A stretch of DNA of 64,000 nt, taken from positions 62,001-126,000 of the forward strand of contig NZ_CADIKL010000017.1 in assembly GCF_902859945.1 (NCBI RefSeq), in the 5' to 3' direction. The notes under the pieces are model-generated. The model worked only from the letters and a program-made list of their open reading frames with translations, did not search any database and was not told the DNA's origin. The DNA is from Paraburkholderia caffeinitolerans. Lineage in GTDB: Bacteria; Pseudomonadota; Gammaproteobacteria; Burkholderiales; Burkholderiaceae. Position numbers and translations under genes: made by a program. This document shows positions 8,602-18,911 of the stretch, one piece after another; position 1 is the first letter of the stretch; each line of letters opens with the position of its first letter.

Positions 8602-10194
8602 ATGCGTAACTTCGAAACGCCGGGTCGCTCGCTCGTGATGGCCCGCAATGGCATGGCCGCGACTTCGCACCCGAGCGCCACGCTCACCGCCATCCAGATC
8701 CTGGCCGCAGGCGGCAACGCCATGGACGCCGCGATTGCCGCGTGCGCGGTGCAATGCGTGGTTGAACCCGGTTCCACGGGTATCGGCGGCGACTGCTTCG
8801 CGCTCTATGCGCGCGGCGGCAGCGACGACGTGATCGCCTATGACGGCTCGGGCTGGGCGCCCGCCGCCGCGAGCACGGAGCGCTTGCGTGCGATGGGCGT
8901 TACCACGATTGCGCGCCATTCGCCGCACGCGGTGACAGTGCCCGGCGCCGTGGATGCGTGGACGACGCTCCATCGCGACCACGGCCGCCTGCCGCTGCGC
9001 GACGTCCTTGCGCCGGCCATCCGTTTCGCGGAAGAAGGCTACGCCGTCGCGCCACGCACCGCGCGCGACTGGGCCGCCGAAGTGGAAACGCTCGCGCGCG
9101 ACTCGGTGGCGGCCAAGACCATGCTTGTCGACGGCGCGGCGCTGCGCGCGGGCGAAACCCACCGGCAGCCGCGCCTTGCGAACACGCTGCGCGCGATTGC
9201 CGAGACGGGGCGCGACGCGTTCTATCGCGGCGCGGTGGCCGCCGATCTCGTGGCCAAGTTGCAGGAGCACGGCGGCTTGCACACGCTCGACGATTTCGCC
9301 GGGTTCAGCGGCGAATACGTGACGCCTATCCGCGCGAAGTTTCGCGGCTACGACGTGATCGAATGCCCGCCGGCGGGGCAGGGCATGATCGCGCTACTGT
9401 TGCTGAGGCTGCTCGACAAGTACGACGCCGAAGGCAGCCCGCTCGACCCGGATCGCCTGCATCGCGAGATCGAAGCGGCCAAGATCGCCTACGCGGTGCG
9501 CGATGCGGTGCTGGGCGACCCGCGCGAGCAGCGTGTCGACGTCGAGCGCCTGCTCTCCGACGACTACATCGACGCACTGCGCAGCCGCATCGACCTCGAA
9601 CGCGTGCTGGACCCGGCCGCCGCGCTCACCTCGGTCGAGCATCGCGATACGGTCTATATCACCGTGGTCGATCGCGACCGCAACTGCGTGAGCTTCATTA
9701 ATTCGTTGTTCTATCCATTTGGCAGCGGCTTGATGGGCAAGGAATCGGGCGTGATGTTGCACAATCGTGGCATGGGCTTTTCGGTCGAGCCGGGGCATCC
9801 GAACGCAATCGCCGCGCACAAACGCCCGCTGCACACCATCATCCCCGGCATGGTGGCGCGCGATGGCCGCGTGCAGATGAGCTTCGGCGTGATGGGCGGC
9901 CACTATCAGGCGATGGGGCACGCGCATTTTCTGTCGAAGGTGCTGCATTACGGATTGGACATGCAGTCGGCGATGGATTTGCCGCGCGTGTTCCCGCGCC
10001 CGGGCACGGCCACGGTGGAAATCGAATCGACGCTGCCCGAAGCCACGCGCGCCGTGCTCGCGGATCGCGGCTTCGCGCTCGTGCCCAGCGCCGGACCGAT
10101 TGGCGGTTCGCAGGCGATCCGCATCGACTGGGAGCGAGGCGTGCTGACGGGCGCATCCGATCATCGAAAGGATGGATGCGCGCTCGGATACTGA
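8602..10194 (+). CDS. Gamma-glutamyltransferase-family Ntn hydrolase
   Basis: A 530-residue member of the gamma-glutamyltransferase family, normal in length. These are made as one chain and cleave themselves before a threonine that becomes the nucleophile. The candidate is Thr350 in HRDTVYITVVD, matching the position of the TTHYSVVD motif of classical GGT. GNAMDAAIAACAVQCVVEPGSTGIGGDCF (split here at residues 38-65) is the conserved N-terminal block. There is no signal peptide, so unlike E. coli Ggt it should be cytoplasmic. Following an amino-acid importer, it may hydrolyse an imported gamma-glutamyl amide or a related lactam/amide; the exact substrate is not shown by sequence. Confidence 0.88.
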   Translation: MRNFETPGRSLVMARNGMAATSHPSATLTAIQILAAGGNAMDAAIAACAVQCVVEPGSTGIGGDCFALYARGGSDDVIAYDGSGWAPAAASTERLRAMGVTTIARHSPHAVTVPGAVDAWTTLHRDHGRLPLRDVLAPAIRFAEEGYAVAPRTARDWAAEVETLARDSVAAKTMLVDGAALRAGETHRQPRLANTLRAIAETGRDAFYRGAVAADLVAKLQEHGGLHTLDDFAGFSGEYVTPIRAKFRGYDVIECPPAGQGMIALLLLRLLDKYDAEGSPLDPDRLHREIEAAKIAYAVRDAVLGDPREQRVDVERLLSDDYIDALRSRIDLERVLDPAAALTSVEHRDTVYITVVDRDRNCVSFINSLFYPFGSGLMGKESGVMLHNRGMGFSVEPGHPNAIAAHKRPLHTIIPGMVARDGRVQMSFGVMGGHYQAMGHAHFLSKVLHYGLDMQSAMDLPRVFPRPGTATVEIESTLPEATRAVLADRGFALVPSAGPIGGSQAIRIDWERGVLTGASDHRKDGCALGY

Positions 10195-10293
10195 GGGCGT
10201 GACTGCACAGTGACTACGCACCCATGCCGGGTGCCAAAGCGGGGTGGCCGTCACTGGCGTGAGGGCCGCCCGCTTGCACCGCACACGGAAAAA

Positions 10294-10560
10294 TCAGTGC
10301 CCGTGTGCTTCCCGGAATCCGGTGTCGTGTTCGATATGCTGATCGGAAGTGTCGACGTGGAAGGTCGCCGAGACCACAAAGAGAACGCCGGCGAACGTCC
10401 ACACCCAGGTGCCCAGCGCGAAGCTAAGCAAATAGGCGTGATGAGGCGGGTACGCCTGGAGCGCCCAGGCAAGACACGCAACTGGCAATATCAGCAAACA
10501 CAACGCCGACCGGTTCAGAAAAGCGGCGACCCTTGCATTCTTGCGCGTCTCAGCTTGCAT
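10294..10560 (-). CDS. Small two-helix membrane protein, unknown function
   Basis: An 88-residue protein with a basic N-terminus and two probable transmembrane segments (about 15-35 and 41-65, the second containing LSFALGTWVWTFAGVLFVV). The tail is polar and histidine-rich (FREAHGH). A GGAGG-like site precedes the ATG at 10560, supporting this start over longer ones. It is convergent with the GGT-like gene and divergent from the next gene. I do not recognise the family. Confidence 0.6.
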   Translation of the reverse strand: MQAETRKNARVAAFLNRSALCLLILPVACLAWALQAYPPHHAYLLSFALGTWVWTFAGVLFVVSATFHVDTSDQHIEHDTGFREAHGH

Positions 10561-10754
10561 GCCTGCCTCCGTAGGGAATGGCACTGGGAGATAGCGTCGC
10601 ACGGCGGTCATTTCACGCAAACTTGGGAATATCCCTGGCACGGCGCGGGAACGAAGTAACGAAGAGCAACATTCGTTTACGCCTCCGGCGGATTGTGGAA
10701 GTATCGCGCGCACCGCGTAGCACGAATACGCTTGCTCTTCTTGCGAGGTACGGG

Positions 10755-12092
10755 ATGGACTGGAGGTTTTGGAAGGCTGAGAAGCGCCACGAAGAGGCCG
10801 AGACGCACAATTGGCCCACCGAGACGCATGAATCGATACGGCAGCTGCTGGGCATGTACCTGGGCGCTGGAACCCCGCCGTTCGCGAACTGGTCCGCGCC
10901 CGGCATCGTATTCGCCCCCAACGTCGAAGCGACGGCCCGCAATTCCGTGAAGGGCTATCAACTCGCCCTCTGGTTCTGGCTGTTCGCCGGCAAGCACGGC
11001 GCCATTGCGGCGCGCATGGCGCGCGAAACCTTCTGTCTGCTCGCCGATGCGGCGCAGCCGGCGTCGGGCGACGCCATCGACGCGCTGCTCGACCTCGAAA
11101 GCCGCCTCGCGCGCTCCGTCGAGTCTATCTCCGCCGAGCAACGCACCTTCAGCCAGGAAGGCCAGGCCGTGGAACTGCCGATGGAGTTCTTTCTGGCCAC
11201 GGGCGCGCTCAGGTTCATGCCCGAGTCCCCGTATGCGGGGGATGCGGGCGCGCCGCTGCAAGGCAATGACTACAAGCTGGCGGACTGCTTCCGCCACGCC
11301 ACCGAGGAAGCCTTGGTGCTGTTCCGGCCGATGATCCAGGCCGTCGAGTTCGACTCGAAACTGCTGCCGAACTGGAAATGGAGCGCCCGCCCGGGCGCTG
11401 CCGAACGGCATCTGCAGCGGCGCCACGGCAATCCGCTGTTCCCGCTGCACCGGCAGATGGTGACGGCCCACGACGTGCATGAAGCGCGCATTGCCGACAA
11501 CCAGGCGCTGCTGGATATTCGCAACGAACTTAATGAAGTGCGCCACGCATTCTTCGAAAAGCCGTCGCTGCCCTTGAACTGGCAGTCGTACCTCGAAAAC
11601 TTCCGGGAACAGGTGGACCGGCTCGATGAGCGCCGCCTGGTGGCGGGCGGGCAGAATGCGCCGCTCGGCGACGCGGTCGGGGCGCTGCGCGCCGACATTC
11701 TGGCGACGTGGCGCGCCGAGATTCAGAAGAACCGCAACAGCCTCGCCGCACTCGACCAGGACGAGGCGCGCAAGGCCGAACGGCGCGCGCTGCTGTACGG
11801 CTGCGACTGGACCGGCCAGCTATTGAGCCACGGCTCGCTGATACCCGCGGAAGAAGTGGTGCCCGCGCTGCTGAGCGAATCGCCGGCCGAGTTGGAGAAG
11901 GCGGTGGCCGGTTTGCAGGCGGAGCCGCGTTTGCATGAGACGCTCGCGCATTGCAGGGCCGCCGCGCATCGGCTCGTGGGGGAACTGCGCGCGGCGGGTC
12001 ATGGCTTCCCCGACCTGACCGAAAAGCTGTACATCCTGGACGGCAAGCGCGAGGTCCCGCAGGAAGACTCGCCGGGACCGCTGCCGGCCTGA
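10755..12092 (+). CDS. Conserved hypothetical protein, unknown function
   Basis: A 445-residue soluble protein with no signal peptide or convincing transmembrane segment. It is rich in Trp, Arg and Glu, with mostly helical-looking sequence (for example RNSVKGYQLALWFWLFAGKH and a charged region around DERRLVAGG). Codon use matches neighbouring genes, so it is a real gene. The ATG at 10755 has an AGGTACGGG ribosome-site-like stretch. It converges on the ABC-2 exporter genes with only 12 bp between stops. No known domain is recognised by eye. Confidence 0.7.
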   Translation: MDWRFWKAEKRHEEAETHNWPTETHESIRQLLGMYLGAGTPPFANWSAPGIVFAPNVEATARNSVKGYQLALWFWLFAGKHGAIAARMARETFCLLADAAQPASGDAIDALLDLESRLARSVESISAEQRTFSQEGQAVELPMEFFLATGALRFMPESPYAGDAGAPLQGNDYKLADCFRHATEEALVLFRPMIQAVEFDSKLLPNWKWSARPGAAERHLQRRHGNPLFPLHRQMVTAHDVHEARIADNQALLDIRNELNEVRHAFFEKPSLPLNWQSYLENFREQVDRLDERRLVAGGQNAPLGDAVGALRADILATWRAEIQKNRNSLAALDQDEARKAERRALLYGCDWTGQLLSHGSLIPAEEVVPALLSESPAELEKAVAGLQAEPRLHETLAHCRAAAHRLVGELRAAGHGFPDLTEKLYILDGKREVPQEDSPGPLPA

Positions 12093-12104
12093 CGAGTTTG
12101 CTGC

Positions 12105-12862
12105 TCAGCTTTTCAGGCGATAACCGGTCTTGAAGATCCACGCGGTGATCCCGAGGAACACGGCGAGAAACGCGGCCGTCATGCCGAGGCTCACGCTGAC
12201 GTCGACGTCAGCGAGCCCGTAGAAGCTCCAGCGAAAACCGCTGATGAGATAGACGATCGGGTTGAACAGCGTGACCACCTTCCACGCCGGCGGCAGCATG
12301 TCGACCGAGTAGAAGCTGCCGCCGAGGAAGGTCAGCGGCGTGATGATCAGCAGCGGCACGATTTGCAGCTTCTCGAAGTTGTCGGCCCAGATGCCGATGA
12401 TGAAGCCGAGCAGGCTGAAAGTTATCGCCGTGAGCAGCAGGAACAGCACCATCCAGAACGGATGCTGGATCTGGATCGGCACGAACAGCGCCGCGGTGGC
12501 GAGGATGATGACGCCCAGCAGCACCGATTTGGTTGCGGCCGCACCGACATAGCTGATCACGATTTCCAGATACGACACCGGCGCGGACAGCAGTTCGTAG
12601 ATCGTGCCTGTGAAGCGCGGGAAGTAGATGCCAAACGACGCGTTCGAAATGCTTTGCGACAGCAGGGACAGCATGATCAGGCCCGGCACGATGAACGCGC
12701 CATAGCTGACGCCGTTCACTTCCTTGATGCGCGAACCGATTGCGGAACCAAACACGATGAAGTAAAGCGAAGTCGAGATCACCGGCGCGACGATGCTTTG
12801 CATCAGCGTGCGCCGGGTGCGCGCCATTTCGAATCGGTAGATGGCGCGAATGGCGTGGATAT

Positions 12863-12866
<4 letters not shown>
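12105..12866 (-). CDS. ABC-2 type exporter, permease subunit
   Basis: A 253-residue six-helix permease of the ABC-2 family (DrrB/NodJ-like). Family features include the N-terminal MNIHAIRAIYRFEMARTRRT amphipathic segment and the helix-rich LLIITPLTFLGGSFYSVDML region near residues 175-195 followed by NPIVYLISGFRWSFYG. It pairs with the ATPase gene upstream, whose stop overlaps its ATG by four bases. Such pairs export drugs, lipids or polysaccharides; the substrate is unknown here. Confidence 0.9.
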
Positions 12867-13846
<980 letters not shown>

Positions 13847-14012
13847 GGGCGTGACATTACCAGAAAGCCTGCGCGCTCGCCGGGGCCGGAAAGGCATGGC
13901 GCGTCGAGCACTCAGAGCCTTGGCAAGGCCAGTTCAACGCTCACGCATGCAGGGTGTTGATTCCACTCGGGCGGATGTGCAATTTGAACACGTACCGCGC
14001 ATCGGGCGCCGG

Positions 14013-14801
14013 TCACTCCTGCGCTCGCGCCTTGATGCGTTCGAGCTCCTGGCTGTCGACGATGATGCGAACCGCGTCGTGCCGCCAGTGCTCGATTTCG
14101 AACTCGACTATCTCATCGTTCTGATCGTAGACGATGCTCGAAATCATCAGAATCTGGCTGCCTTCCGTCAGCATCAACGCCTGGGCGACCTCGCCCCACG
14201 CGGCAGTCGGATTGATCTCGAACCGCGAGCGGCCATAGCGGATGCCGTAGCTCTGCTGGTACAGCGTCGTCAGCGACTGGCTCAAGTCGTGTTCGAAGAT
14301 CCGTGGAAACTTCTCTGGCTTGAGATAGTGCTTTGCCAGCATCACGACGCGGCCGTCCAGTTTGCGCAGCCGATGGATTTCGTGGACGCGCGACAGGGTT
14401 GGCAGCTCGAGGTTCTGGCAGATCGAGGGCGTCGCCACGATCGTGCGCGACAGCAGCACCCGCGTTTCGAGGTGGCGCTTCTGATCGGTGACGATTTGAT
14501 GGAACGGCGAGCGGTAGAGCGGGTTGTAAATCAGCCTCGGTGGCGCAACGAACCAGCCTCGCCGGTCCTCGCAATAGATCCGTCCTTCCGCTTCCATGGC
14601 CACCAGCGCTTCCTTCACCGTCGTGCGCGTGGTGTCGAACAGTTCCGAAAGCTCTCGCTCGGACGGCAGTTTCGCGCCCGGCAACAGCAGCTTGCTGTCG
14701 ATCTGCATCTCGATGGACTGCCTGACTTGGGCCGCGAGAGTGGTGCTGCGCTCAGATTCTGCCACTTGGACTACTCCAAATTTTGATGCAACGATCCGCA
14801 T
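14013..14801 (-). CDS. GntR-family regulator with UTRA ligand domain
   Basis: A 262-residue regulator with a GntR winged helix (KLPSERELSELFDTTRTTVKEAL, EAEGRIYCEDRRGWFV) and a C-terminal UTRA domain (ETRVLLSRTI through IVYDQNDEIVEFEIEHWRHDAVR), the fold used by HutC and PhnF to bind small ligands. The ATG at 14801 has no clear ribosome site; a GTG at 14765 is preceded by GGAG at good spacing and is a serious alternative start. It is divergent from the ABC importer operon starting at 15030 and is its probable regulator. Confidence 0.85.
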   Translation of the reverse strand: MRIVASKFGVVQVAESERSTTLAAQVRQSIEMQIDSKLLLPGAKLPSERELSELFDTTRTTVKEALVAMEAEGRIYCEDRRGWFVAPPRLIYNPLYRSPFHQIVTDQKRHLETRVLLSRTIVATPSICQNLELPTLSRVHEIHRLRKLDGRVVMLAKHYLKPEKFPRIFEHDLSQSLTTLYQQSYGIRYGRSRFEINPTAAWGEVAQALMLTEGSQILMISSIVYDQNDEIVEFEIEHWRHDAVRIIVDSQELERIKARAQE

Positions 14802-14814
14802 TTTATCTGAGGAA

Positions 14815-14832
14815 ATCGTCTTGCGAGACGAT
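14815..14832. promoter_or_regulatory. Perfect inverted repeat ATCGTCT-N4-AGACGAT
   Basis: ATCGTCT (14815-14821) and AGACGAT (14826-14832) form a perfect dyad with a 4-nt centre. It lies 14 bp upstream of the UTRA-type GntR start and about 200 bp ahead of the importer operon, so it is a candidate operator for that regulator (inference). Confidence 0.4.
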
Positions 14833-14958
14833 CATCTCGATGGGCAGATTGCGCTGGGAGCACTGCCGCCGGACGCTGCATAAAATAATGAAAATTCAAT
14901 GACATAACGTGGATTTTCGGATTCCGGTCGGGCTGCGCCGGTGAGATGCGAAAAGCCA

Positions 14959-14987
14959 TTGACACTGATATTACCACCGGATATGTT
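14959..14987 (+). promoter_or_regulatory. Sigma-70-like promoter for the ABC importer operon
   Basis: A consensus -35 TTGACA (14959-14964) is followed after 17 bp by TATGTT (14982-14987, four of six matches to TATAAT). The spacing is ideal and transcription would begin some 35-40 bp before the binding-protein ATG at 15030. Confidence 0.55.
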
Positions 14988-15029
14988 CTGCGCATGTCGA
15001 CAACTGGACTGGACCAGATGGGAGGCGTC

Positions 15030-16082
15030 ATGAAAGCGAAACGACTTGTGGGTGTCATTGGGGTCATGGTTTGCGCCGGCGCGGCGCAGGCCACGGTGGG
15101 GGATTTGAATGCGCTCACGCAGGCAGCGAAGAAGGAGGGGGCGGTCTATAGCGTCGGCATGCCCGACGACTGGGCGAATTGGAAGGACACTTGGGCTCAA
15201 CTGACGCATAACTATGGACTGGACCACCACGACACGGATCTGAGTTCGGCCGAGGAAATTGCCAAGTTCGACGCGGAGAAAAGCAATGCGACAGCCGATA
15301 TAGGCGACGTGGGCCAGAGCTTCTGTCCACTTGCGGTGAAGCGGGGGGTGACGCAGCCCTACAAGCCGGGCACCTGGAACGACATTCCGGACTGGGCGAA
15401 GAGCCAGGACGGGAACTGTATCGTCGACTACACAGGCACGATCGCGTTCATCACCAACACCCGGCTCGTGAAGAATCCGCCGAAGACCTGGGCTGATCTG
15501 CTGTCCGGCAAGTACAAGGTGACGCTCGGGGCCGTTGGCGTCGCGGCACGTGCGAACAGCGCGGTTCTGGCAGCCGCGCTCGCGCAGGGCGGGAGCGAGA
15601 AGAACCTGATGCCGGGCCTCAAGCTGTTCGCCGAACTGGCGAAGCAGGGGCGGTTGTCGCTCGTGGACCCGAGTCTCGCCAATCTGGAAAAGGGCGAAAT
15701 CGAAGTCGGCATTCTTTGGGACTTCACGGCGCTTAGCTATCGCGACCGGATCGATCCTTCGCGCTTCGCGGTCAACATTCCCTCGGACGGCTCGGTGACC
15801 ACCGGCTATACGCTCATCATCAACAAGTATGCGAAGCATCCGAATGCCGCGAAGCTGGTCCGCGAATACGTGCTGAGCGACGCGGGGCAATTGAATCTCG
15901 CGCGCGGCTATGCGCGCCCGATTCGCACGTCCGTGAAGTTCCCGCCCGACGTGCAGGCGAAACTGCTGCCCGCGAGCGAGTACAAGTCCGTGAAGCCGAT
16001 TCAGGATTTTGCCGCGTGGGATGAGTCGGTCAAAAAACTGCCGCGCCAGTGGCAGGACGTGGTGATGGTGAACATGCAGTAA
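15030..16082 (+). CDS. ABC transporter periplasmic binding protein (iron/spermidine/phosphonate-like type)
   Basis: A 350-residue solute-binding protein. A short signal peptide (MKAKRLVGVIGVMVCAGAAQA, 21 residues; cleavage near AQA) is followed by a COG1840-type fold: AAKKEGAVYSVGMPDDW, ADIGDVGQSFCPLAV, FITNTRLVKNPPKTWADLL and a C-terminal KLVREYVLSDAGQLNLARGY. Relatives bind ferric iron, polyamines, thiamine or phosphonates. The start at 15030 is set by a GGAGG site and the signal peptide; upstream in-frame codons are less likely. It is the first gene of a transporter operon. Confidence 0.88.
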   Translation: MKAKRLVGVIGVMVCAGAAQATVGDLNALTQAAKKEGAVYSVGMPDDWANWKDTWAQLTHNYGLDHHDTDLSSAEEIAKFDAEKSNATADIGDVGQSFCPLAVKRGVTQPYKPGTWNDIPDWAKSQDGNCIVDYTGTIAFITNTRLVKNPPKTWADLLSGKYKVTLGAVGVAARANSAVLAAALAQGGSEKNLMPGLKLFAELAKQGRLSLVDPSLANLEKGEIEVGILWDFTALSYRDRIDPSRFAVNIPSDGSVTTGYTLIINKYAKHPNAAKLVREYVLSDAGQLNLARGYARPIRTSVKFPPDVQAKLLPASEYKSVKPIQDFAAWDESVKKLPRQWQDVVMVNMQ

Positions 16083-16093
16083 CGCAAGCGCGC

Positions 16094-16162
16094 CGCCGGC
16101 CGAAACAGCGCACGAGTCGAACGAAGTCGCGCACGCGCTGGCCGGCGACTCAGTGGCCGGCG
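16094..16162 (+). other. Intercistronic stem-loop with two alternative partners
   Basis: CGCCGGCC at 16094-16101 can pair with GGCCGGCG at either 16140-16147 or 16155-16162. The region lies in the 153-bp gap between the binding-protein and first permease genes, where hairpins commonly protect the upstream message and give binding-protein excess. Function here is inferred. Confidence 0.4.
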
Positions 16163-16235
16163 TCCGAAAGATGCGTTCGGGCGCCGGTACGGTCGAACGC
16201 TTGCCTCTCCAACTTCGTGAACCGGAGTTTCCTTT

Positions 16236-17123
16236 GTGATGAAAACCTCCTCACTCGTCGTCGCCGGCGAGCCTGCCGAACGCGCACGCATTCGATGGCG
16301 GCATGGGATAGCCGCGATCTGGCTGATTCCATTTGCCGTCGTGTTCACGCTGTTCTGTCTCGCGCCAATGGTCTGGGTGATCGCCAACAGTGTGCAAACC
16401 ACGCAAGGCTTCACGCTCGCGAACTACGCGGAAATTCTGTCGTCGCCTTTCTATCGGCAGGCGTTCGAGAACAGCCTGCGCATCTCGCTGTGGTCGAGCG
16501 CGCTTGCCCTCGTGATCGCAATTTTCGGCGCCGCCTCGTTGAGGCGCGTGCCGGGAAGACTGCGGCGGCTGGTCGTGTCGGTCGCGAACATGACTAGCAA
16601 CCTGACCGGCGTGCCGCTGGCGTTCGCGTTCATCATCCTCGTCGGCACCAACGGATCGCTGACGCTGCTCTTCGAGGCGTGGGGGCTGGCAAAGCACTTC
16701 GATCTCTATTCGATCAACGGGCTGATTCTGATCTACACGTACTTCCAGATTCCGCTTGGCATCTTGCTGCTGTACCCGGCATTCGACGCACTCGACGACG
16801 ACTGGCAGGCCGCGGCGTCCCTGCTCGGCGCGAAGCTCTGGCAATACTGGCGCGATGTCGGTCTGCCGGTGCTGGCGCCCGCGATCTTCGGCACGTTCAT
16901 CCTGTTGTTCGCGAATGCGATCGGTGCGTATGCAAGCGCCTATGCGCTGACCCAAGGGAACTTCAATCTGATCACCGTGCGTATCGCGGGCCTCGTGTCG
17001 GGGGATTTGTTCCTCGATCCGAACATGGCGGCCGCGCTTTCGGTGCTGCTGATGCTGCTCTTGCTGGTCGTGACCGTCGCCAACCAGTGGCTGCTGAACC
17101 GGAGGGCTCGTCATGCGCGCTGA
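16236..17123 (+). CDS. ABC importer permease (first subunit)
   Basis: A 295-residue inner-membrane permease of the binding-protein-dependent family, with about six helices. The EAA-type loop reads DDWQAAASLLGAKLWQYWRDVGLPVLAP, and a long N-terminal helix begins IAAIWLIPFAVVFTLFCLAP. GTG at 16236 and ATG at 16239 are adjacent starts; GGAG at 16224-16227 fits the GTG best. It overlaps the next permease gene by 11 bp, and the two form the heterodimeric channel. Confidence 0.88.
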   Translation: MMKTSSLVVAGEPAERARIRWRHGIAAIWLIPFAVVFTLFCLAPMVWVIANSVQTTQGFTLANYAEILSSPFYRQAFENSLRISLWSSALALVIAIFGAASLRRVPGRLRRLVVSVANMTSNLTGVPLAFAFIILVGTNGSLTLLFEAWGLAKHFDLYSINGLILIYTYFQIPLGILLLYPAFDALDDDWQAAASLLGAKLWQYWRDVGLPVLAPAIFGTFILLFANAIGAYASAYALTQGNFNLITVRIAGLVSGDLFLDPNMAAALSVLLMLLLLVVTVANQWLLNRRARHAR

Positions 17124-17883
17124 CATTTACCATCGCGCCGTCGTCGGCGTGCTCGTGACGATCCTGGCCGCGCCGATACTCGCCACACTGCTGTATTCGC
17201 TGTCCAGGCATTGGGGCGCTACGATCCTGCCGGACGACCTCTCGCTGAGTTGGTACTGGCAACTCTTGCATGACAAGGCGTTCATGGCTGCATTCGGCCG
17301 TTCGATGGCCGTGTGCCTGGGCGCGCTCGCGCTCAGCGCGTTGATCATCGTACCCACGGCCTTCGTGGTCTTTTACCGGTTTCCGCGTCTGGACAAGGTA
17401 ATGAGCGCACTGATCCTGATTCCGTTCGCGGTGCCGCCGGTCGTGACGTCGGTGGGGCTGCTCAATATCTACGCGGACGGGCCGTTTGCGATTAACGGCA
17501 CGCCGTGGATCTTGCTCGGCTGCTATTTCACGATCGCCTTGCCGTTCATGTACCGCGCGATGGCGAACAGCATGGCAAGCATGAACATCCGCGACCTGAT
17601 GGATGCGGCGCATCTGCTTGGCGCGAGCACCTCGCTTGCCTTCGTGAAGATCATTCTGCCGAACTTGAGCAAGGCACTGATGGCCTCGTTGTTCTTGTCA
17701 TTTGCGTTTTTGCTTGGCGACTTCGTCTTTGCCAATCTGCTCGCGGGTTCTCATTACGAAACGCTGCAAGTCTATTTGTACAACGTACGCCAGACGAGTG
17801 GCCACTTCACCAGCGCCATTGTCATGAGCTACTTTTTTACCGCGTTGATTCTGACCTGGCTTACCGCGCGATTCAGCAAATAG
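17113..17883 (+). CDS. ABC importer permease (second subunit)
   Basis: A 256-residue partner permease. It has the helix pattern of PotC/PhnV-like subunits and an EAA loop reading DLMDAAHLLGASTSLAFVKIILPNLSK. It starts inside the end of the first permease gene, so the two are translationally coupled, and ends 10 bp before the ATPase gene. Confidence 0.88.
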   Translation: MRADIYHRAVVGVLVTILAAPILATLLYSLSRHWGATILPDDLSLSWYWQLLHDKAFMAAFGRSMAVCLGALALSALIIVPTAFVVFYRFPRLDKVMSALILIPFAVPPVVTSVGLLNIYADGPFAINGTPWILLGCYFTIALPFMYRAMANSMASMNIRDLMDAAHLLGASTSLAFVKIILPNLSKALMASLFLSFAFLLGDFVFANLLAGSHYETLQVYLYNVRQTSGHFTSAIVMSYFFTALILTWLTARFSK

Positions 17884-17893
17884 GACGACCACC

Positions 17894-18910
17894 ATGAACT
17901 ACGTCGAAGCGAACGGCTTGACCAAGCAATACGGCACGACGCCGGTCTTTCGCGATATCAGCTTCTCGTTGCGCAAAGGCGAATTCGTCACGCTGCTTGG
18001 GCCGAGTGGCTGCGGGAAGTCGACACTGCTGCGCAGTCTCGCGGGACTGACCGATGTCGACGCGGGCTCTATCCGCGTCGACGGCGAGGACATCACGCGC
18101 GTGGCACCGCAAAAACGCGGGATCGGCATGGTGTTTCAAAGCTACGCGCTGTTTCCGAACATGACGGTTGCGCAAAACATCGAGTTCGGCCTCAAGCTCA
18201 AGAAGATGGCGGCGGACGAGCGCACGCGCAAGGTCGTGGATGCCATTCGTCTCGTCGCGCTGGGCGGCAAGGAGCATCAGTATCCGCACGAACTCTCCGG
18301 CGGGCAGCGCCAGCGTGTCGCGCTCGCGCGTGCGCTCATTGTCGAGCCGCGCATATTGCTGCTCGACGAACCGCTGTCCGCGCTCGACGCACGCATTCGC
18401 CGCTCGCTGCGCGAGCAGATTCGTGACATCCAGTCGCGTCTTGGCGTCACGACGATCTTCGTGACTCACGATCAGGAGGAAGCGTTGACGCTTTCCGATC
18501 GCATCTTCGTGATGGATCAGGGGCGCATCGTGCAGGAAGGAGAGGCGGAGACCATCTACGCGCGGCCGGCTTCGGAATTCGTGGCCCGTTTCATCGGCAA
18601 TTACAACATGCTCTCGCCGGGCGACGCGCATGCGCTATTCGATATGACGATCAATGGGCATCTGGCGATTCGGCCAGAGGCTATTCAGGTTGCGCCGCTC
18701 ACGGAGGTCGTGAGCGCGAAGCCGCTTGCGCCGCTTACGGGAACGGTCCGGCATCGCCAGTTGCTCGGCAACGTGATTCGCTATCAGGTGGAATCGTCCG
18801 GCGTTATGCTTCGTGTCGACAGGCTCAATCAGCGCGAGGATCAGCTCTTCGCGCCCGGCACGCTCGTTGCGCTGGCGGTCGACCCGCAGCAGATGCGAGA
18901 GGTGCACTGA
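17894..18910 (+). CDS. ABC importer ATP-binding protein
   Basis: A 338-residue ATPase of the PotA/FbpC group. Walker A is GPSGCGKST (36-44), the Q-loop is MVFQSYALFPNM, the signature is LSGGQRQRVALARAL and Walker B is LLLDEPLSALD. The C-terminal part after about residue 240 is a TOBE-type extension (LAIRPEAIQV, LTGTVRHRQLLGNVIRYQVE), as usual for this group. It energises the two preceding permeases. Confidence 0.9.
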   Translation: MNYVEANGLTKQYGTTPVFRDISFSLRKGEFVTLLGPSGCGKSTLLRSLAGLTDVDAGSIRVDGEDITRVAPQKRGIGMVFQSYALFPNMTVAQNIEFGLKLKKMAADERTRKVVDAIRLVALGGKEHQYPHELSGGQRQRVALARALIVEPRILLLDEPLSALDARIRRSLREQIRDIQSRLGVTTIFVTHDQEEALTLSDRIFVMDQGRIVQEGEAETIYARPASEFVARFIGNYNMLSPGDAHALFDMTINGHLAIRPEAIQVAPLTEVVSAKPLAPLTGTVRHRQLLGNVIRYQVESSGVMLRVDRLNQREDQLFAPGTLVALAVDPQQMREVH

Positions 18911-18911
18911 G

